64,000 nucleotides of DNA, from the NCBI GenBank assembly GCA_027491255.1, contig JAIXWM010000129.1:21896-85895 (forward strand), given 5' to 3'. Position 1 is the first letter of the stretch; each line of letters starts with the position of its first letter. The notes under the pieces are model-generated. The model did no database searches. It was given only the letters and a program-made list of their open reading frames with translations, and was not told the origin of the DNA. This document shows positions 8,656 to 17,946 of this stretch, in pieces. The DNA comes from Rubrivivax sp. (GTDB lineage: Bacteria; Pseudomonadota; Gammaproteobacteria; Burkholderiales; Burkholderiaceae_C). The position numbers and the translations under genes were made by a program.

Positions 8656-10698
8656 ATGACCCGCCAGCTCTTCGTCACGACCGCGCTGCCCTACGCCAAC
8701 GGGCCCTTCCACGTCGGCCACATCATGGAATACATCCAGGCCGACATCTGGGTGCGCTTCCAGCGCATGCGCGGCCACGAGGTGAAGTTCGTCTGCGCCG
8801 ACGACACCCACGGCGCGCCGATCATGATCGCGGCCGAGAAGGCCGGCCAGACCCCGCAGGCCTTCGTCGCCGCCATCGCCGCCGGCCGCAAGGCCTACCT
8901 CGAGGGCTTCCACATCGCCTTCGACCACTGGCACTCGACCGACGCGCCCGAGAACCACGAGCTCGCGCAGTCCATCTACCTCGCGCTGCGCGAGCAGGGC
9001 CTGATCGCCGAGCGCACGATCGAGCAGTTCTTCGACCCCGCCAAGGGCATGTTCCTGCCCGACCGCTTCATCAAGGGCGAGTGCCCGAAGTGCGGCGCGA
9101 AGGACCAGTACGGCGACAACTGCGAGGCCTGCGGCGCCGTCTACAGCCCCACCGAGCTGAAGAACCCGTACTCGGCGCTGTCGGGCGCCACGCCGGTGCT
9201 GAAGACGAGCTCGCACTTCTTCTTCCGCCTGTCCGACGCGCGCTGCGTCGAGTTCCTGAAGGACTGGACGCAGACGCCGGGGCGGCTGCAGCCCGAGGTG
9301 CTGAACAAGATCTCCGAGTGGTTCGGCACCGACGAGGCCGGCGCGCCCAAGCTCGCCGACTGGGACATCAGCCGCGACGCGCCCTACTTCGGCATCCGCA
9401 TCCCCGGCACGCAGGACAAGTACTTCTACGTCTGGCTCGACGCTCCGATCGGCTACCTCGCGGCGCTGAAGGGGCTGATGGGCCCGGCCTTCGACGCCTA
9501 CGTGGCCGATCCCGCGGTCGAGCAGGTGCACTTCATCGGCAAGGACATCGTCACCTTCCACACGCTGTTCTGGCCGGCGACGCTGCATTTCTCGGGCCGC
9601 AAGACGCCCAACCACATCTTCGTGCACGGCTTCATCACGGTCAGCGGCGAGAAGATGAGCAAGAGCCGCGGCACCGGCATCTCGCCGCTGCGCTACCTGG
9701 AACTCGGGCTGAACGCGCAGTGGCTGCGCTACTACATCGCCGCCAAGCTGAACGCGCGCGTCGAGGACATCGACTTCAACCCCGAGGACTTCGTCGCCCG
9801 CGTCAACGCCGACCTGGTCGGCAAGTACGTCAACATCGCCAGCCGCGCCGCCGGCTTCCTGGCCAAGCGCTTCGGCGGTGCGCTGTCGGCCGACCTGGGT
9901 GTGGAGGGCCGGATGCTGCTGGATGCGCTGCGCGCGCACGCCGGCACCGTGGCCCAGCTTTACGAGGAGCGCGAATTCGGCAAGGCGCTGCGCGAAGTCA
10001 TGGCGCTGGCCGACCGCGTCAACGAATATGTCGACCAGCACAAGCCCTGGGAGATCGCCAGGCAGCCGGGGCAGGATGCGGCGCTGCACGACGTCTGCTC
10101 GGTCTGCATCGAGGCCTTCCGCCTGTTGACCATCTACCTGAAACCGGTGCTGCCGGCGCTGGCCGCCGAGGTCGAGGCCTTCCTGCAGGTGGGGCCGATG
10201 CAGTGGGCCGACGCGCAGCGCGCGCTCGGCCGGCACACCATCGCGCCCTACCGCCACCTGATGCAGCGCGCCGAGGCCGCGCAGGTGGACAAGCTCTTCG
10301 AGCCGCCCGCCCCGGCCGAGCCGCCGAAGGCCCTGCCCGGCGGCGAGGACATCGCCGCCGAGATCGGCATCGCCGACTTTGCCAAGGTGGACCTGCGCAT
10401 CGCCCGCATCGTCGACGCCGCGCTGGTCGAGGGCAGCGACAAGCTGCTGCGCCTGACGCTGGACGCCGGCGAAGGCCGGCTGCGCAACGTGTTCTCGGGC
10501 ATCCGCAGCGCCTACGCGCCAGAAGACCTGAAGGGCCGGCTGACGGTGCTGGTGGCCAATCTGGCGCCGCGCAAGATGAAGTTCGGCGTCTCCGAGGGCA
10601 TGGTGCTGGCCGCCAGCCACGCCGACGAGAAAGCCCACCCGGGCATCTTCCTGCTCGACCCGGCACCCGGCGCACAGCCGGGGATGCGGGTGCGCTGA
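8656..10698 (+). CDS. metG: Methionyl-tRNA synthetase
   Basis: A 680-residue class I aminoacyl-tRNA synthetase that charges tRNA-Met. Visible features in order: the HIGH-type signature HVGH at residues 19-22; a connective-peptide zinc knuckle with two CxxC pairs ([18 protein letters not shown], about residues 143-160); the catalytic KMSKS at about 332-336; a helical anticodon-binding domain with the DINEY/DRVNEY-like helix; and a C-terminal EMAP/CsaA-like tRNA-binding domain ([13 protein letters not shown] onward, about residues 575-680) that promotes dimerisation. This is the full-length form found in E. coli and other proteobacteria. The ATG at 8656 lies 13 bp after CTAGAATTG, an AT-richer promoter-like patch. 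It stands alone, divergent from apbC. Confidence 0.98.
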   Translation: MTRQLFVTTALPYANGPFHVGHIMEYIQADIWVRFQRMRGHEVKFVCADDTHGAPIMIAAEKAGQTPQAFVAAIAAGRKAYLEGFHIAFDHWHSTDAPENHELAQSIYLALREQGLIAERTIEQFFDPAKGMFLPDRFIKGECPKCGAKDQYGDNCEACGAVYSPTELKNPYSALSGATPVLKTSSHFFFRLSDARCVEFLKDWTQTPGRLQPEVLNKISEWFGTDEAGAPKLADWDISRDAPYFGIRIPGTQDKYFYVWLDAPIGYLAALKGLMGPAFDAYVADPAVEQVHFIGKDIVTFHTLFWPATLHFSGRKTPNHIFVHGFITVSGEKMSKSRGTGISPLRYLELGLNAQWLRYYIAAKLNARVEDIDFNPEDFVARVNADLVGKYVNIASRAAGFLAKRFGGALSADLGVEGRMLLDALRAHAGTVAQLYEEREFGKALREVMALADRVNEYVDQHKPWEIARQPGQDAALHDVCSVCIEAFRLLTIYLKPVLPALAAEVEAFLQVGPMQWADAQRALGRHTIAPYRHLMQRAEAAQVDKLFEPPAPAEPPKALPGGEDIAAEIGIADFAKVDLRIARIVDAALVEGSDKLLRLTLDAGEGRLRNVFSGIRSAYAPEDLKGRLTVLVANLAPRKMKFGVSEGMVLAASHADEKAHPGIFLLDPAPGAQPGMRVR

Positions 10699-10843
10699 CA
10701 GGCCGGGCCGGGCTGGGAGGCCTCGCGATGAGCCCGCCCGGACCGTCCCGCCGCCGCCGCTTCATCGCGCAGCGGCACCACTGCGGCCCTCCGGGCTTGC
10801 GTCGTCACACCCCGATGACACGCATGCCCGAGGAGTCCGCGCC

Positions 10844-12544
10844 ATGTCCCTGCCCCTGCACCCCTTCCGCCCCCGGCTGCTGAGCAGCCTGCAAGGCTAC
10901 GACCGCTCCCGCCTGGCCGCTGACGTCGGCGCCGGCATCACCGTGGGCATCGTCGCGCTGCCGCTGGCGATGGCCTTTGCGATCGCCTCCGGCGTCAAGC
11001 CCGAGGCCGGCCTGTTCACCGCCATCATCGCGGGCTTCCTGATCTCGGCGCTCGGCGGCTCGCACGTGCAGATCGGCGGGCCGGCCGGCGCCTTCATCGT
11101 CATCGTCTACGGCATCGTCGAGCGCTACGGGCTGGCCAACCTGCTGATCTCGACCTGCCTGGCCGGCGTGCTGCTGTTCCTGATGGGCTGGCTGCGGCTG
11201 GGCGCGCTGGTGCGCTACATCCCGGTGTCCATCGTCATCGGCTTCACGAACGGCATCGCCGTGCTGATCGCGCTGTCGCAGGTCAAGGACCTGCTGGGCC
11301 TGCAGATCGACAAGCTGCCGGCAGACTTCTTCACCCAGATCGGCGTGCTGGCGCGCCACCTCGACAGCTTCAACCCGGTGGCGCTGGCGCTCGGGCTGGC
11401 CTGCACCGCCGTCGTCGTGCTCTGGCCCAAGGCCTACGCGATGGACCGTGCGCCCGCCACCGCCTGGGCCCGGGCACGGCGGATCGCCGCGCACCTGCCG
11501 GGCACCATCATCGCGCTGGCCGGGGCCACACTCGCGACCGTGGCCTTGCAGCTGCCGGTGGAGACCATCGGCTCGCGCTTCGGCGGGATCCCGCAGCAGC
11601 TGCCGGCCTTCGCCCTGCCCGAATTCAGCTGGGGAACGGCCAAGCAACTGCTGATCCCGACGATCACGATCGCGCTCCTCGGCGCGATCGAGTCGCTGCT
11701 GTGCGCGCGTGTGGCCGACAACCTGACCGAGCTGCCGCGCCATGACCCCAACCAGGAGCTGATGGCCCAGGGCGTGGCCAACGTCGTGACGCCGCTGTTC
11801 GGGGGCATCCCGGCCACCGGCACCATTGCGCGCACCGTCACCAATGTGCGCGCCGGCGGCACCAGCCCGATGTCGGGCATCGTGCACGCGCTCACGCTGC
11901 TGGCCATCGTGCTGGTGGCCGCGCCGCTGGCGGTGCACGTGCCGCTGGCCGCGCTGGCCGGCATCCTGCTGTTCGTGGCGTGGAACATGGGCGAGTGGCG
12001 CGAATTCGCCCACGCCCGGCGCTACCACCTGCCCTACCGCGCCATCCTGTTCGGCACCTTCGCCCTGACGGTGGTCTTCGACCTGACGGTGGCTGTCGAA
12101 GCCGGCCTGGTGCTGGCCTGCCTGGCCTTCATCTGGCGCATGGGCACGCAGTTCCGCGTGGCCGAGCGGGCCGGCGGCGGCGCCGCGCCCTTGACGGGCG
12201 TGCAGGTCTTCGACCTGCACGGGGCCTTGTTCTTCGGCGCCGTGGGCCAGGTCGAGGACCTGCCCGGGCGCATCCTGCCGGGCACGCGCTGCGTCGTGCT
12301 CGGCATGGACCGGCTGCTGCTGATGGACAGCTCGGGGCTGGAGGCGCTGCGCCAGCTGCACCGCGCGCTGCAGCGCCAGGGAGTCGGGCTGCGCCTGGCC
12401 GAAGTCGCCGAGCAGCCGCTGTCGCTGCTGCGGCGCTCCGGCTTCGAGCAGGCGCTGGGTGTCGACAGCGTCATGCCGACCGTGGCGCAGGCCGTCGCAG
12501 CGGCAGGACTGGCGCCGGGACAGGCGGCCAACCCGCCGGCCTAG
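10844..12544 (+). CDS. SulP-family anion transporter with STAS domain
   Basis: A 566-residue inner-membrane protein. The N-terminus is DRSRLAADVGAGITVGIVALP, the classic SulP entry motif, followed by the GLFTAIIAGF and GGSHVQIGGPAGAF core segments. About ten to fourteen hydrophobic helices extend to residue 435. The last 110 residues are a soluble STAS domain with LLLMDSSGLEAL, where a serine in the conserved loop is typical. SulP proteins exchange or symport sulfate, bicarbonate or dicarboxylates; there is no sulfate assimilation or carbonic anhydrase gene beside it to decide which. It lies 145 bp after metG and 39 bp before the DUF3460 gene. It is probably its own unit, although read-through into DUF3460-scpA is possible. 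Confidence 0.92.
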   Translation: MSLPLHPFRPRLLSSLQGYDRSRLAADVGAGITVGIVALPLAMAFAIASGVKPEAGLFTAIIAGFLISALGGSHVQIGGPAGAFIVIVYGIVERYGLANLLISTCLAGVLLFLMGWLRLGALVRYIPVSIVIGFTNGIAVLIALSQVKDLLGLQIDKLPADFFTQIGVLARHLDSFNPVALALGLACTAVVVLWPKAYAMDRAPATAWARARRIAAHLPGTIIALAGATLATVALQLPVETIGSRFGGIPQQLPAFALPEFSWGTAKQLLIPTITIALLGAIESLLCARVADNLTELPRHDPNQELMAQGVANVVTPLFGGIPATGTIARTVTNVRAGGTSPMSGIVHALTLLAIVLVAAPLAVHVPLAALAGILLFVAWNMGEWREFAHARRYHLPYRAILFGTFALTVVFDLTVAVEAGLVLACLAFIWRMGTQFRVAERAGGGAAPLTGVQVFDLHGALFFGAVGQVEDLPGRILPGTRCVVLGMDRLLLMDSSGLEALRQLHRALQRQGVGLRLAEVAEQPLSLLRRSGFEQALGVDSVMPTVAQAVAAAGLAPGQAANPPA

Positions 12545-12583
12545 AATCTACGGCTGTTCCTTCGCATTTCTCGCACCGCCGCC

Positions 12584-12784
12584 ATGCCGCTGTTCTGGAA
12601 GCCCTACAAGTCCGACGTCACCCAGTTCATCGAGCAGCTGAAGCAGGCCAAGCCGACGCTCGAGGACGAGCAGAAGCGCGGCCGCGCCCTGCTGTGGGAC
12701 CGCCCCATCGACCGCGAGGCGCAGGCGGACTGGCGCGCCGCGCGCGTGCCGCAGCAGCCCTACGTCTACCAGACGAAGGGCTGA
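12584..12784 (+). CDS. DUF3460 family small protein
   Basis: A 66-residue soluble protein starting LFWKPYKSDVTQFIEQLK and ending with QQPYVYQTKG. These features match DUF3460, a small family known mainly from Betaproteobacteria and usually encoded directly upstream of scpA, as here. Function is unknown. It is acidic-basic mixed, with no signal peptide or membrane segment. The start is the ATG at 12584. The stop is 20 bp before the apparent scpA start, so co-transcription with scpA is very likely. Confidence 0.88.
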   Translation: MPLFWKPYKSDVTQFIEQLKQAKPTLEDEQKRGRALLWDRPIDREAQADWRAARVPQQPYVYQTKG

Positions 12785-12803
12785 CCGGCCTGAAAGGCAG
12801 CGC

Positions 12804-13643
12804 CTGGCCCGATCGCACTCCGCCGCGGACGCTGACGCGGCGCCATCGCCCGAGGTCGTCGACCAGATCGCGCTCGCTCGCCTGTACGGCGAGCCGCTGT
12901 TCCAGCTTCCGCAGGACCTGTACATCCCGCCCGATGCGCTCGAGGTCTTCCTCGAAGCCTTCGAAGGGCCGCTGGATCTGCTGCTCTACCTGATCCGCAA
13001 GCAGAACTTCAACATCCTCGACATCCCGCTGGCCGACGTCACGCGCCAGTATCTGACCTACGTCGAGCAGATCCGACGCCGCAACCTCGAGCTCGCCGCC
13101 GAATACCTGCTGATGGCGGCGATGCTGATCGAGATCAAGTCGCGCATGCTGCTGCCGCCGCGCAAGACCGAGGACGGCCGCGAGCCCGAGGATCCGCGCG
13201 CCGAACTGGTGCGGCGTCTGCTCGAGTACGAGCAGATCAAGCTGGCCGCGGCCCGGCTGGACGAACTGCCGGTGATCGGGCGCGACTTCCTGCGCGCCCA
13301 GGTCACGGTGGAGCAGACGATGGAGCCGCGGCTGCCCGATGTGCACGTGGCCGACCTGCGCGCCGCCTGGGCCGACATCCTTCAGCGCGCGCGCCTGAAC
13401 CAGCATCACCGCATCACGCGCGAGCAGCTTTCCGTGCGCGAGACGATGAGCCAGGTGCTGCGGCGCCTGCAGGGGCGGCGCTTCGTCGAGTTCCACGAGC
13501 TCTTCGACCCTGGCCGTGGCCCGGCGGTGATGGTGGTGACCTTCGTCGCGCTGCTGGAGCTCAGCCGCGAGCGCCTGCTCGAGGTGACGCAGGCCGAGGC
13601 CTTCGCGCCGATCTACGTACGATTGGCGTACACACCGAGCTGA
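12804..13643 (+). CDS. scpA: Segregation and condensation protein A, apparent CTG start
   Basis: The kleisin subunit of the SMC-ScpA-ScpB condensin complex. The conserved N-terminal kleisin motif (VFLEAFEGPLDLLLYLIRKQ, about residues 43-62), followed by NFNILDIPLADVT, is unmistakable. The C-terminal winged-helix part ends with FVALLELSRERLLEV. The first ATG in this frame is at 13113, more than 100 residues inside the conserved domain, and no ATG, GTG or TTG occurs in frame back into the DUF3460 gene. The best start is CTG at 12804, six bases after AAAGG (12793-12797), giving 279 residues, the normal family length. Either this is a genuine non-canonical start or a base is missing near the 5' end. 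It is co-oriented with DUF3460. Confidence 0.88.
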   Translation: MARSHSAADADAAPSPEVVDQIALARLYGEPLFQLPQDLYIPPDALEVFLEAFEGPLDLLLYLIRKQNFNILDIPLADVTRQYLTYVEQIRRRNLELAAEYLLMAAMLIEIKSRMLLPPRKTEDGREPEDPRAELVRRLLEYEQIKLAAARLDELPVIGRDFLRAQVTVEQTMEPRLPDVHVADLRAAWADILQRARLNQHHRITREQLSVRETMSQVLRRLQGRRFVEFHELFDPGRGPAVMVVTFVALLELSRERLLEVTQAEAFAPIYVRLAYTPS

Positions 13644-13750
13644 CAGCCTGAAGCCGCGCCCCAGGCGGCGCCGGGTACTGGCACACTCCGTGCATTGCGC
13701 CAAACTTCCGGCTATCGTGCCGGAACCGAGACGCGTTGGGAGACCCTGGC

Positions 13751-14782
13751 ATGTCCTTCCAGTGGCCAAACCTCTTGTGGACACTTGCCCTGTTGCCGCT
13801 GCTGGTGGGGCTGTACCTGTGGCTGCTGCGCCGCCGCCGACGTTCGACCGTGCGCCTGGCCAGCATCGCGGTGGCCAAGGCCGCGCTCGGCGCGGGTCCC
13901 GGCTGGCGCCGCCACGTGCCGCCGGCACTGATGCTGGCCTCGCTGGCGGCACTGCTGCTGGCCGCGGCGCGGCCGGTGGCCAAGGTGACGCTGCCCCTGA
14001 CCGAGCGCACGATCGTGCTGGCGATGGACGTCTCGGGCAGCATGCGCGCCACCGACGTGCAGCCCAGCCGCATCGTCGCCTCGCAGGAGGCCGCCAAGGC
14101 CTTCGTCAACGCGCTGCCGCGCGACGTCAAGGTCGGCATCGTCTCCTTCGCCGGCACCGCCGCGGTCGTGCAGGCGCCCACGACCAGCCGCGATGACGTG
14201 ATCGCCGCGATCGACCGCTTCCAGCTCCAGCGCGGCACCGCCACCGGCAGCGGCATCGTGCTGTCACTGGCCACGCTCTTCCCCGACGACGGCATCGAGA
14301 TCGCGCAGATCACCGGCCAGCGCCCGATGCCCCGCCCTCTGGGCGACGAGAAGCCGAAGAAGGAATTCAAGCCGGTGGAGCCGGGCTCCTACAACTCCGC
14401 GGCCGTGATCATGCTCACCGATGGTCAGCGCACCACCGGGCCCGATCCGCTGGACGCCGCCAAGATGGCGGCCGAGCGCGGCGTGCGTGTCTACACCGTC
14501 GGGGTGGGCACGACCTCGGGCGAGACGATCGGCTTCGAAGGCTGGAGCATGCGCGTGCGCCTGGACGAGGAGGCGCTCAAGCAGGTGGCGCTGCTGACCC
14601 GCGGCGAGTACTTCTACGCCGGCTCGGCGCAGGACCTGATCAGGGTCTACGAGTCGCTGTCGAGCAAGCTCGTGGTCGAGCGCAAGGAAACCGAGGTGAC
14701 GGCGCTGCTGGCCTTGCTGGGCGCCCTTCTCGTCGCGCTGGGCGCCGGCCTGAGCGTGTTCTGGTTCGGGCGCGTGGCATGA
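13751..14782 (+). CDS. BatA-like von Willebrand factor A domain membrane protein
   Basis: A 343-residue inner-membrane protein. It opens with the BatA-type N-terminus (WPNLLWTLALLPLLVGLYLWLLRRRR) and a second membrane segment around residues 57-75. A VWA domain of about 220 residues follows, with an intact MIDAS motif DVSGS near residue 93 and a downstream TDGQ. A single C-terminal transmembrane helix and the short tail FWFGRVA end the protein. The VWA domain faces the periplasm and binds divalent metal, probably as a scaffold for protein contacts. The genes that usually accompany batA (MoxR ATPase, DUF58, batB-E) are absent here, so it stands alone. The start at 13751 was chosen for the GGGAG eight bases upstream; an in-frame ATG at 13736 is less likely. 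Confidence 0.88.
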   Translation: MSFQWPNLLWTLALLPLLVGLYLWLLRRRRRSTVRLASIAVAKAALGAGPGWRRHVPPALMLASLAALLLAAARPVAKVTLPLTERTIVLAMDVSGSMRATDVQPSRIVASQEAAKAFVNALPRDVKVGIVSFAGTAAVVQAPTTSRDDVIAAIDRFQLQRGTATGSGIVLSLATLFPDDGIEIAQITGQRPMPRPLGDEKPKKEFKPVEPGSYNSAAVIMLTDGQRTTGPDPLDAAKMAAERGVRVYTVGVGTTSGETIGFEGWSMRVRLDEEALKQVALLTRGEYFYAGSAQDLIRVYESLSSKLVVERKETEVTALLALLGALLVALGAGLSVFWFGRVA

Positions 14783-14990
14783 GCGGCCGACGCGCGGCCG
14801 GCGCGCGCAGCCGGTCGGCCAGCGCCTGAACGGCCTGTCCGCGCGCCCGAAAGGCGCGTCAAGACACCCCGGGATCGCCGCCCGAACCGTTGCCCTCGGC
14901 AGGTTCGTGGCGAGGATGCACAACGACAAGCCGGGGTGCCTTGGCGTGCAAGGCGGGCGAGGCAGGCACGGGGCAACGCCCCTCAGGCGC

Positions 14991-16721
14991 TCAGCTCTCC
15001 TGCGCTGCCTCCACCATCATCTGCACGCGCTGACGTCCGTTCCATTCGTCGCGCGCGAGCCGGAAGGCCAGGCGCACCTGCCCGGGCAGCGGCACGGTGC
15101 GCTGGAACCACACCGCATCGCGCACCTGGCCGGCATGGCGCAGGCGCAGCTTCAGGTGGCGCTCCTTCAGCAGGGTCTGCTGCAGCACCTCGACCTCGTC
15201 GCAGAACAGCGGCGCCTCGAAACCCGAGCCCCAGACCTGGGCGTCGAGCAGGGCCACGGTCTCGGGGTTGAACCACTGCACGTCCAGCGGACCGTCGGTG
15301 CGCAGCGTGCGCTGCAGCGTCGCCGCGTCCAGCCATTCGCGCGCCACCTGCTGCAGCGCGGCGTCGAAGTCGGCCAGGCCCTCGGGCTCGAGCGTCGCGC
15401 CGGCGGCCATCGCGTGGCCGCCGAAGCGGCGCAGCACGCCGGGGGTGCGCTTGCTCACCAGATCCAGCGCGTCGCGCAGGTGGAAGCCCGGGATCGAGCG
15501 GCCGCTGCCCTTCAGGCTGCCGTCCTGGGCGCGCGCGAAGACGAAGGCCGGCCGGTGCAGGCGGTCCTTCATGCGGCCGGCGACGATGCCCACCACGCCC
15601 TCGTGGAAGCCCTCGTCGAACAGCGTCAGCGCCGCCGGTGGCGCCTGCAGTTGCGCGAGCAGGCGCTCGACGGCGGCCTCGGCCTGCTCGCGCATGCCGG
15701 CCTCGACCTCGCGCCGCTCGCGGTTGATCGCATCGAGCTGGGCCGCCAGCGCGGCGGCGCGCTCGGCGTCATCGGTCACCAGGCACTCGATGCCCAGCGT
15801 CATGTCCGACAGTCGCCCGGCGGCGTTGATGCGCGGCCCGAGCCGGAAGCCGAAGTCCTGCGCCGTCGCCTGCGCGGGGTCGGCGCCAGCCACCGCGAAC
15901 AGCGCCGCCACCCCGGGCTGCATGCGTGACTGGCGGATGCGGCGCAGCCCCTGCGCGACCAGGCGCCGGTTGTTCGCGTCCAGCCGGACAACGTCAGCCA
16001 CGGTGCCGAGCGCCACCAGGTCGAGCAGCGCGTCGATGCGCGGCTGGCTCGCGGCGTCGAAGCGACCGCGCGCGCGCAGTTCGGCGCGCAGCGCGAGCAG
16101 CACGTAGAACATCACGCCCACCCCAGCCAGCGCCTTGCTCGGGAATTCGTCGCCGGGCTGGTTCGGGTTGACGATGACGCTGGCAGGCGGCAGCACCACC
16201 TCGTCGGCCTGCAGCGCCGGCAGGTGGTGGTCGGTCACGAGCACGTCCAGCCCGCGCGCGCGGGCATGGGCCACGCCTTCCAGGCTGGCGATGCCGTTGT
16301 CGACCGTGACCAGCAGGTCCGGGCGCTGCGCCAGCGCCAGGTCGACGATGGCCGGCGTCAGCCCGTAGCCGTGCACCGCGCGGTCGGGCACCACGTAACC
16401 CAGGCGCCCGGGCTGGGCCCCGAGCAGGCGCAGCCCGCGCAAGGCCACCGCGCAGGCGGTCGCGCCATCACAGTCGTAGTCGGCGACGACGACGATGCGC
16501 CGACCCTGCTCGATGGCGTCGGCCAGCAGCCGCGCCGCCGCATCGGCGCCACGCAGCGCCGTCGGCGGCAGCAGCCGCGCCAGGCCGTCGTCCACCTCCT
16601 CGGCCGAGCGCACGCCGCGGGCCGCCAGCAGCTGCGCCAGCAGCGGGTGCACGCCCGCCTGCACGAGCGCGTGGGCGGTGCGGGGTGGGACGTCACGGGA
16701 CTCGAGGCGGACGGCGGTCAT
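14991..16721 (-). CDS. recJ: Single-stranded-DNA-specific exonuclease RecJ
   Basis: A 576-residue 5'-3' ssDNA exonuclease of the DHH phosphoesterase family that acts in recombination and mismatch repair. Metal-binding motifs are present in order: DYDCDGATA near residue 80, VDNGIASLEG, and TDHHLP near residue 163. The DHHA1 domain has GFHEGVVGIVAGR and then SGRSIPGFHL and GGHAMAAG near residue 435. A C-terminal OB-like domain ends in NGRQRVQMMVE. Length and motif order are normal. The start is the ATG at 16721; the frame stays open upstream into the next gene's region but without similarity. It follows the phosphoglycerate-mutase-like gene by 62 bp on the same strand and is probably co-transcribed with it. 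A short hairpin GGGGC-AAC-GCCCC at 14970-14982 follows the stop. Confidence 0.96.
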   Translation of the reverse strand: MTAVRLESRDVPPRTAHALVQAGVHPLLAQLLAARGVRSAEEVDDGLARLLPPTALRGADAAARLLADAIEQGRRIVVVADYDCDGATACAVALRGLRLLGAQPGRLGYVVPDRAVHGYGLTPAIVDLALAQRPDLLVTVDNGIASLEGVAHARARGLDVLVTDHHLPALQADEVVLPPASVIVNPNQPGDEFPSKALAGVGVMFYVLLALRAELRARGRFDAASQPRIDALLDLVALGTVADVVRLDANNRRLVAQGLRRIRQSRMQPGVAALFAVAGADPAQATAQDFGFRLGPRINAAGRLSDMTLGIECLVTDDAERAAALAAQLDAINRERREVEAGMREQAEAAVERLLAQLQAPPAALTLFDEGFHEGVVGIVAGRMKDRLHRPAFVFARAQDGSLKGSGRSIPGFHLRDALDLVSKRTPGVLRRFGGHAMAAGATLEPEGLADFDAALQQVAREWLDAATLQRTLRTDGPLDVQWFNPETVALLDAQVWGSGFEAPLFCDEVEVLQQTLLKERHLKLRLRHAGQVRDAVWFQRTVPLPGQVRLAFRLARDEWNGRQRVQMMVEAAQES

Positions 16722-16783
16722 GGGGCGGTGGGGCGACGGGGTCGGTGAGGGGGCAGGCGCGAGGTCTTCAGGCGGCGTGTCCG

Positions 16784-17902
16784 TCACAAGGCCTGCAACA
16801 GTGCCAGCGGGTCGGCAGGGCGCGCGACGGCACGCAGGCGCTGCCACCAGGCGGGCCGGCCGGGCCGCAAGGTCAGCGCGCGACGCTCGCCGCACAGCGT
16901 CAGCTCGACGGCGGCGCCCGCCCGCGCGCGCTCCAGGCAATGCGCGAACAGCCCGTCGTCCAGGCGGCCGAAGGCGCGGCTCCAGGCGTGCCAGTCCTCG
17001 GCCAGCGCCGGGCCGCGCAGGCTGTCGTCGATGGTGACGCTGCGTTGCGCGCGGGCGCCAGGCGCTGACTCGACGGGGTCGCCGGCGGCGCGTGGGACAT
17101 CCACGCGCGCCACCGCCGCATCCACCGACGCCGGCAGGCGCCCGCAGCCGTCCAGCCAGAACGAGTTGACCGGCAGTTCGCCGCGGGCCTCGCGCGCCTC
17201 GTTGACCGGGTGTCGGTGCAGCAGCATCTGGACCTCGTTCTGCAGCCGCCGGACCAGGCGCAACCCGGCCCCGGCGCCGAGCCAGAGGTCGACGTTGCGC
17301 CCGACGACGCGGTCCAGCGAGGCGCAGGCCAAGCCGTCCAGGACCGGGTGGGCGAGCAGCCAGCAGCCCGGCGCGAAGGCGCGCAGCTCGATGCCGTCGG
17401 ACCCCGCCCCCGAAGTGCCAGCGTCGGCGCCAGCGTCGGCGCCGTCGGCCACGAACAGCGGCCGCACGGCCGCCAGCAGCGCGTGCGAGGTCTGCGCGTC
17501 CAGGTGCAGCGCGGCCGGGTCGAGCATGCTGATCTGCTCGGTGCCGAGCTGCCAGTGCGCCAGCGTCAGGCGGCCCCAGGCGCGGCCGTGCTGCGGCCAG
17601 CCGGCGGCGCGGGCCAGCAGCGCCGCCATCGGCACCCGGCCGTCGCCCGCCTGCAGGCCCAGCGCCGCGGCCAGCGCACGCTCGTGCGGCGGGCTCAGTG
17701 TCAGCTCGGGGGCCGGGTCGGGGTCGCCGTCGCCCGAAGACGCGGCCAGCGGCAGACCGGACAACGCCGGGCAGGCGGCCAGCAGCGCCTGCAACCGGGG
17801 CAGGCGCAGCTCGCGCAGCGCGGCCTGCCCGGCCTCGGACAGCACGCCCGCAAACGGCACGATCACCACGTCGGCACCCGTCGTCAACAAGGAAACTTGC
17901 AT
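16784..17902 (-). CDS. Phosphoglycerate-mutase-like protein of unknown role
   Basis: A 372-residue soluble protein with LTLSPPHERALAAALGL and LTLAHWQLGTEQISMLDP around residues 68-130, and VNSFWLDGCGRLP near residue 245. These match a Burkholderiales family often labelled phosphoglycerate mutase or regulatory protein of that type. I see none of the metal-ligand motifs of the true cofactor-independent phosphoglycerate mutase and no RHGE motif of the cofactor-dependent enzyme, so glycolytic activity should not be assumed. A low-complexity Ala/Gly/Asp repeat lies near residues 150-165. It is upstream of recJ (62 bp gap), a common neighbour pair in related genomes, and divergent from lolC by 44 bp. 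The start is the ATG at 17902. Confidence 0.65.
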   Translation of the reverse strand: MQVSLLTTGADVVIVPFAGVLSEAGQAALRELRLPRLQALLAACPALSGLPLAASSGDGDPDPAPELTLSPPHERALAAALGLQAGDGRVPMAALLARAAGWPQHGRAWGRLTLAHWQLGTEQISMLDPAALHLDAQTSHALLAAVRPLFVADGADAGADAGTSGAGSDGIELRAFAPGCWLLAHPVLDGLACASLDRVVGRNVDLWLGAGAGLRLVRRLQNEVQMLLHRHPVNEAREARGELPVNSFWLDGCGRLPASVDAAVARVDVPRAAGDPVESAPGARAQRSVTIDDSLRGPALAEDWHAWSRAFGRLDDGLFAHCLERARAGAAVELTLCGERRALTLRPGRPAWWQRLRAVARPADPLALLQAL

Positions 17903-17946
17903 CGGCCCTGATTATCCGGGCGACCCCTCGGGTAGAGTCCCGCGCC

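Noticed and set aside
13113..13643. scpA starting at the ATG at 13113
   Set aside because: That start would remove the conserved kleisin N-terminal motif, which is present and in frame upstream.
14970..14982. GGGGC-AAC-GCCCC hairpin as a Rho-independent terminator of recJ
   Set aside because: The stem is only five pairs and no U-run follows on the minus strand.
16784..17902. A glycolytic phosphoglycerate mutase
   Set aside because: Neither the metal-binding motifs of the cofactor-independent enzyme nor the RHGE motif of the cofactor-dependent enzyme is visible.
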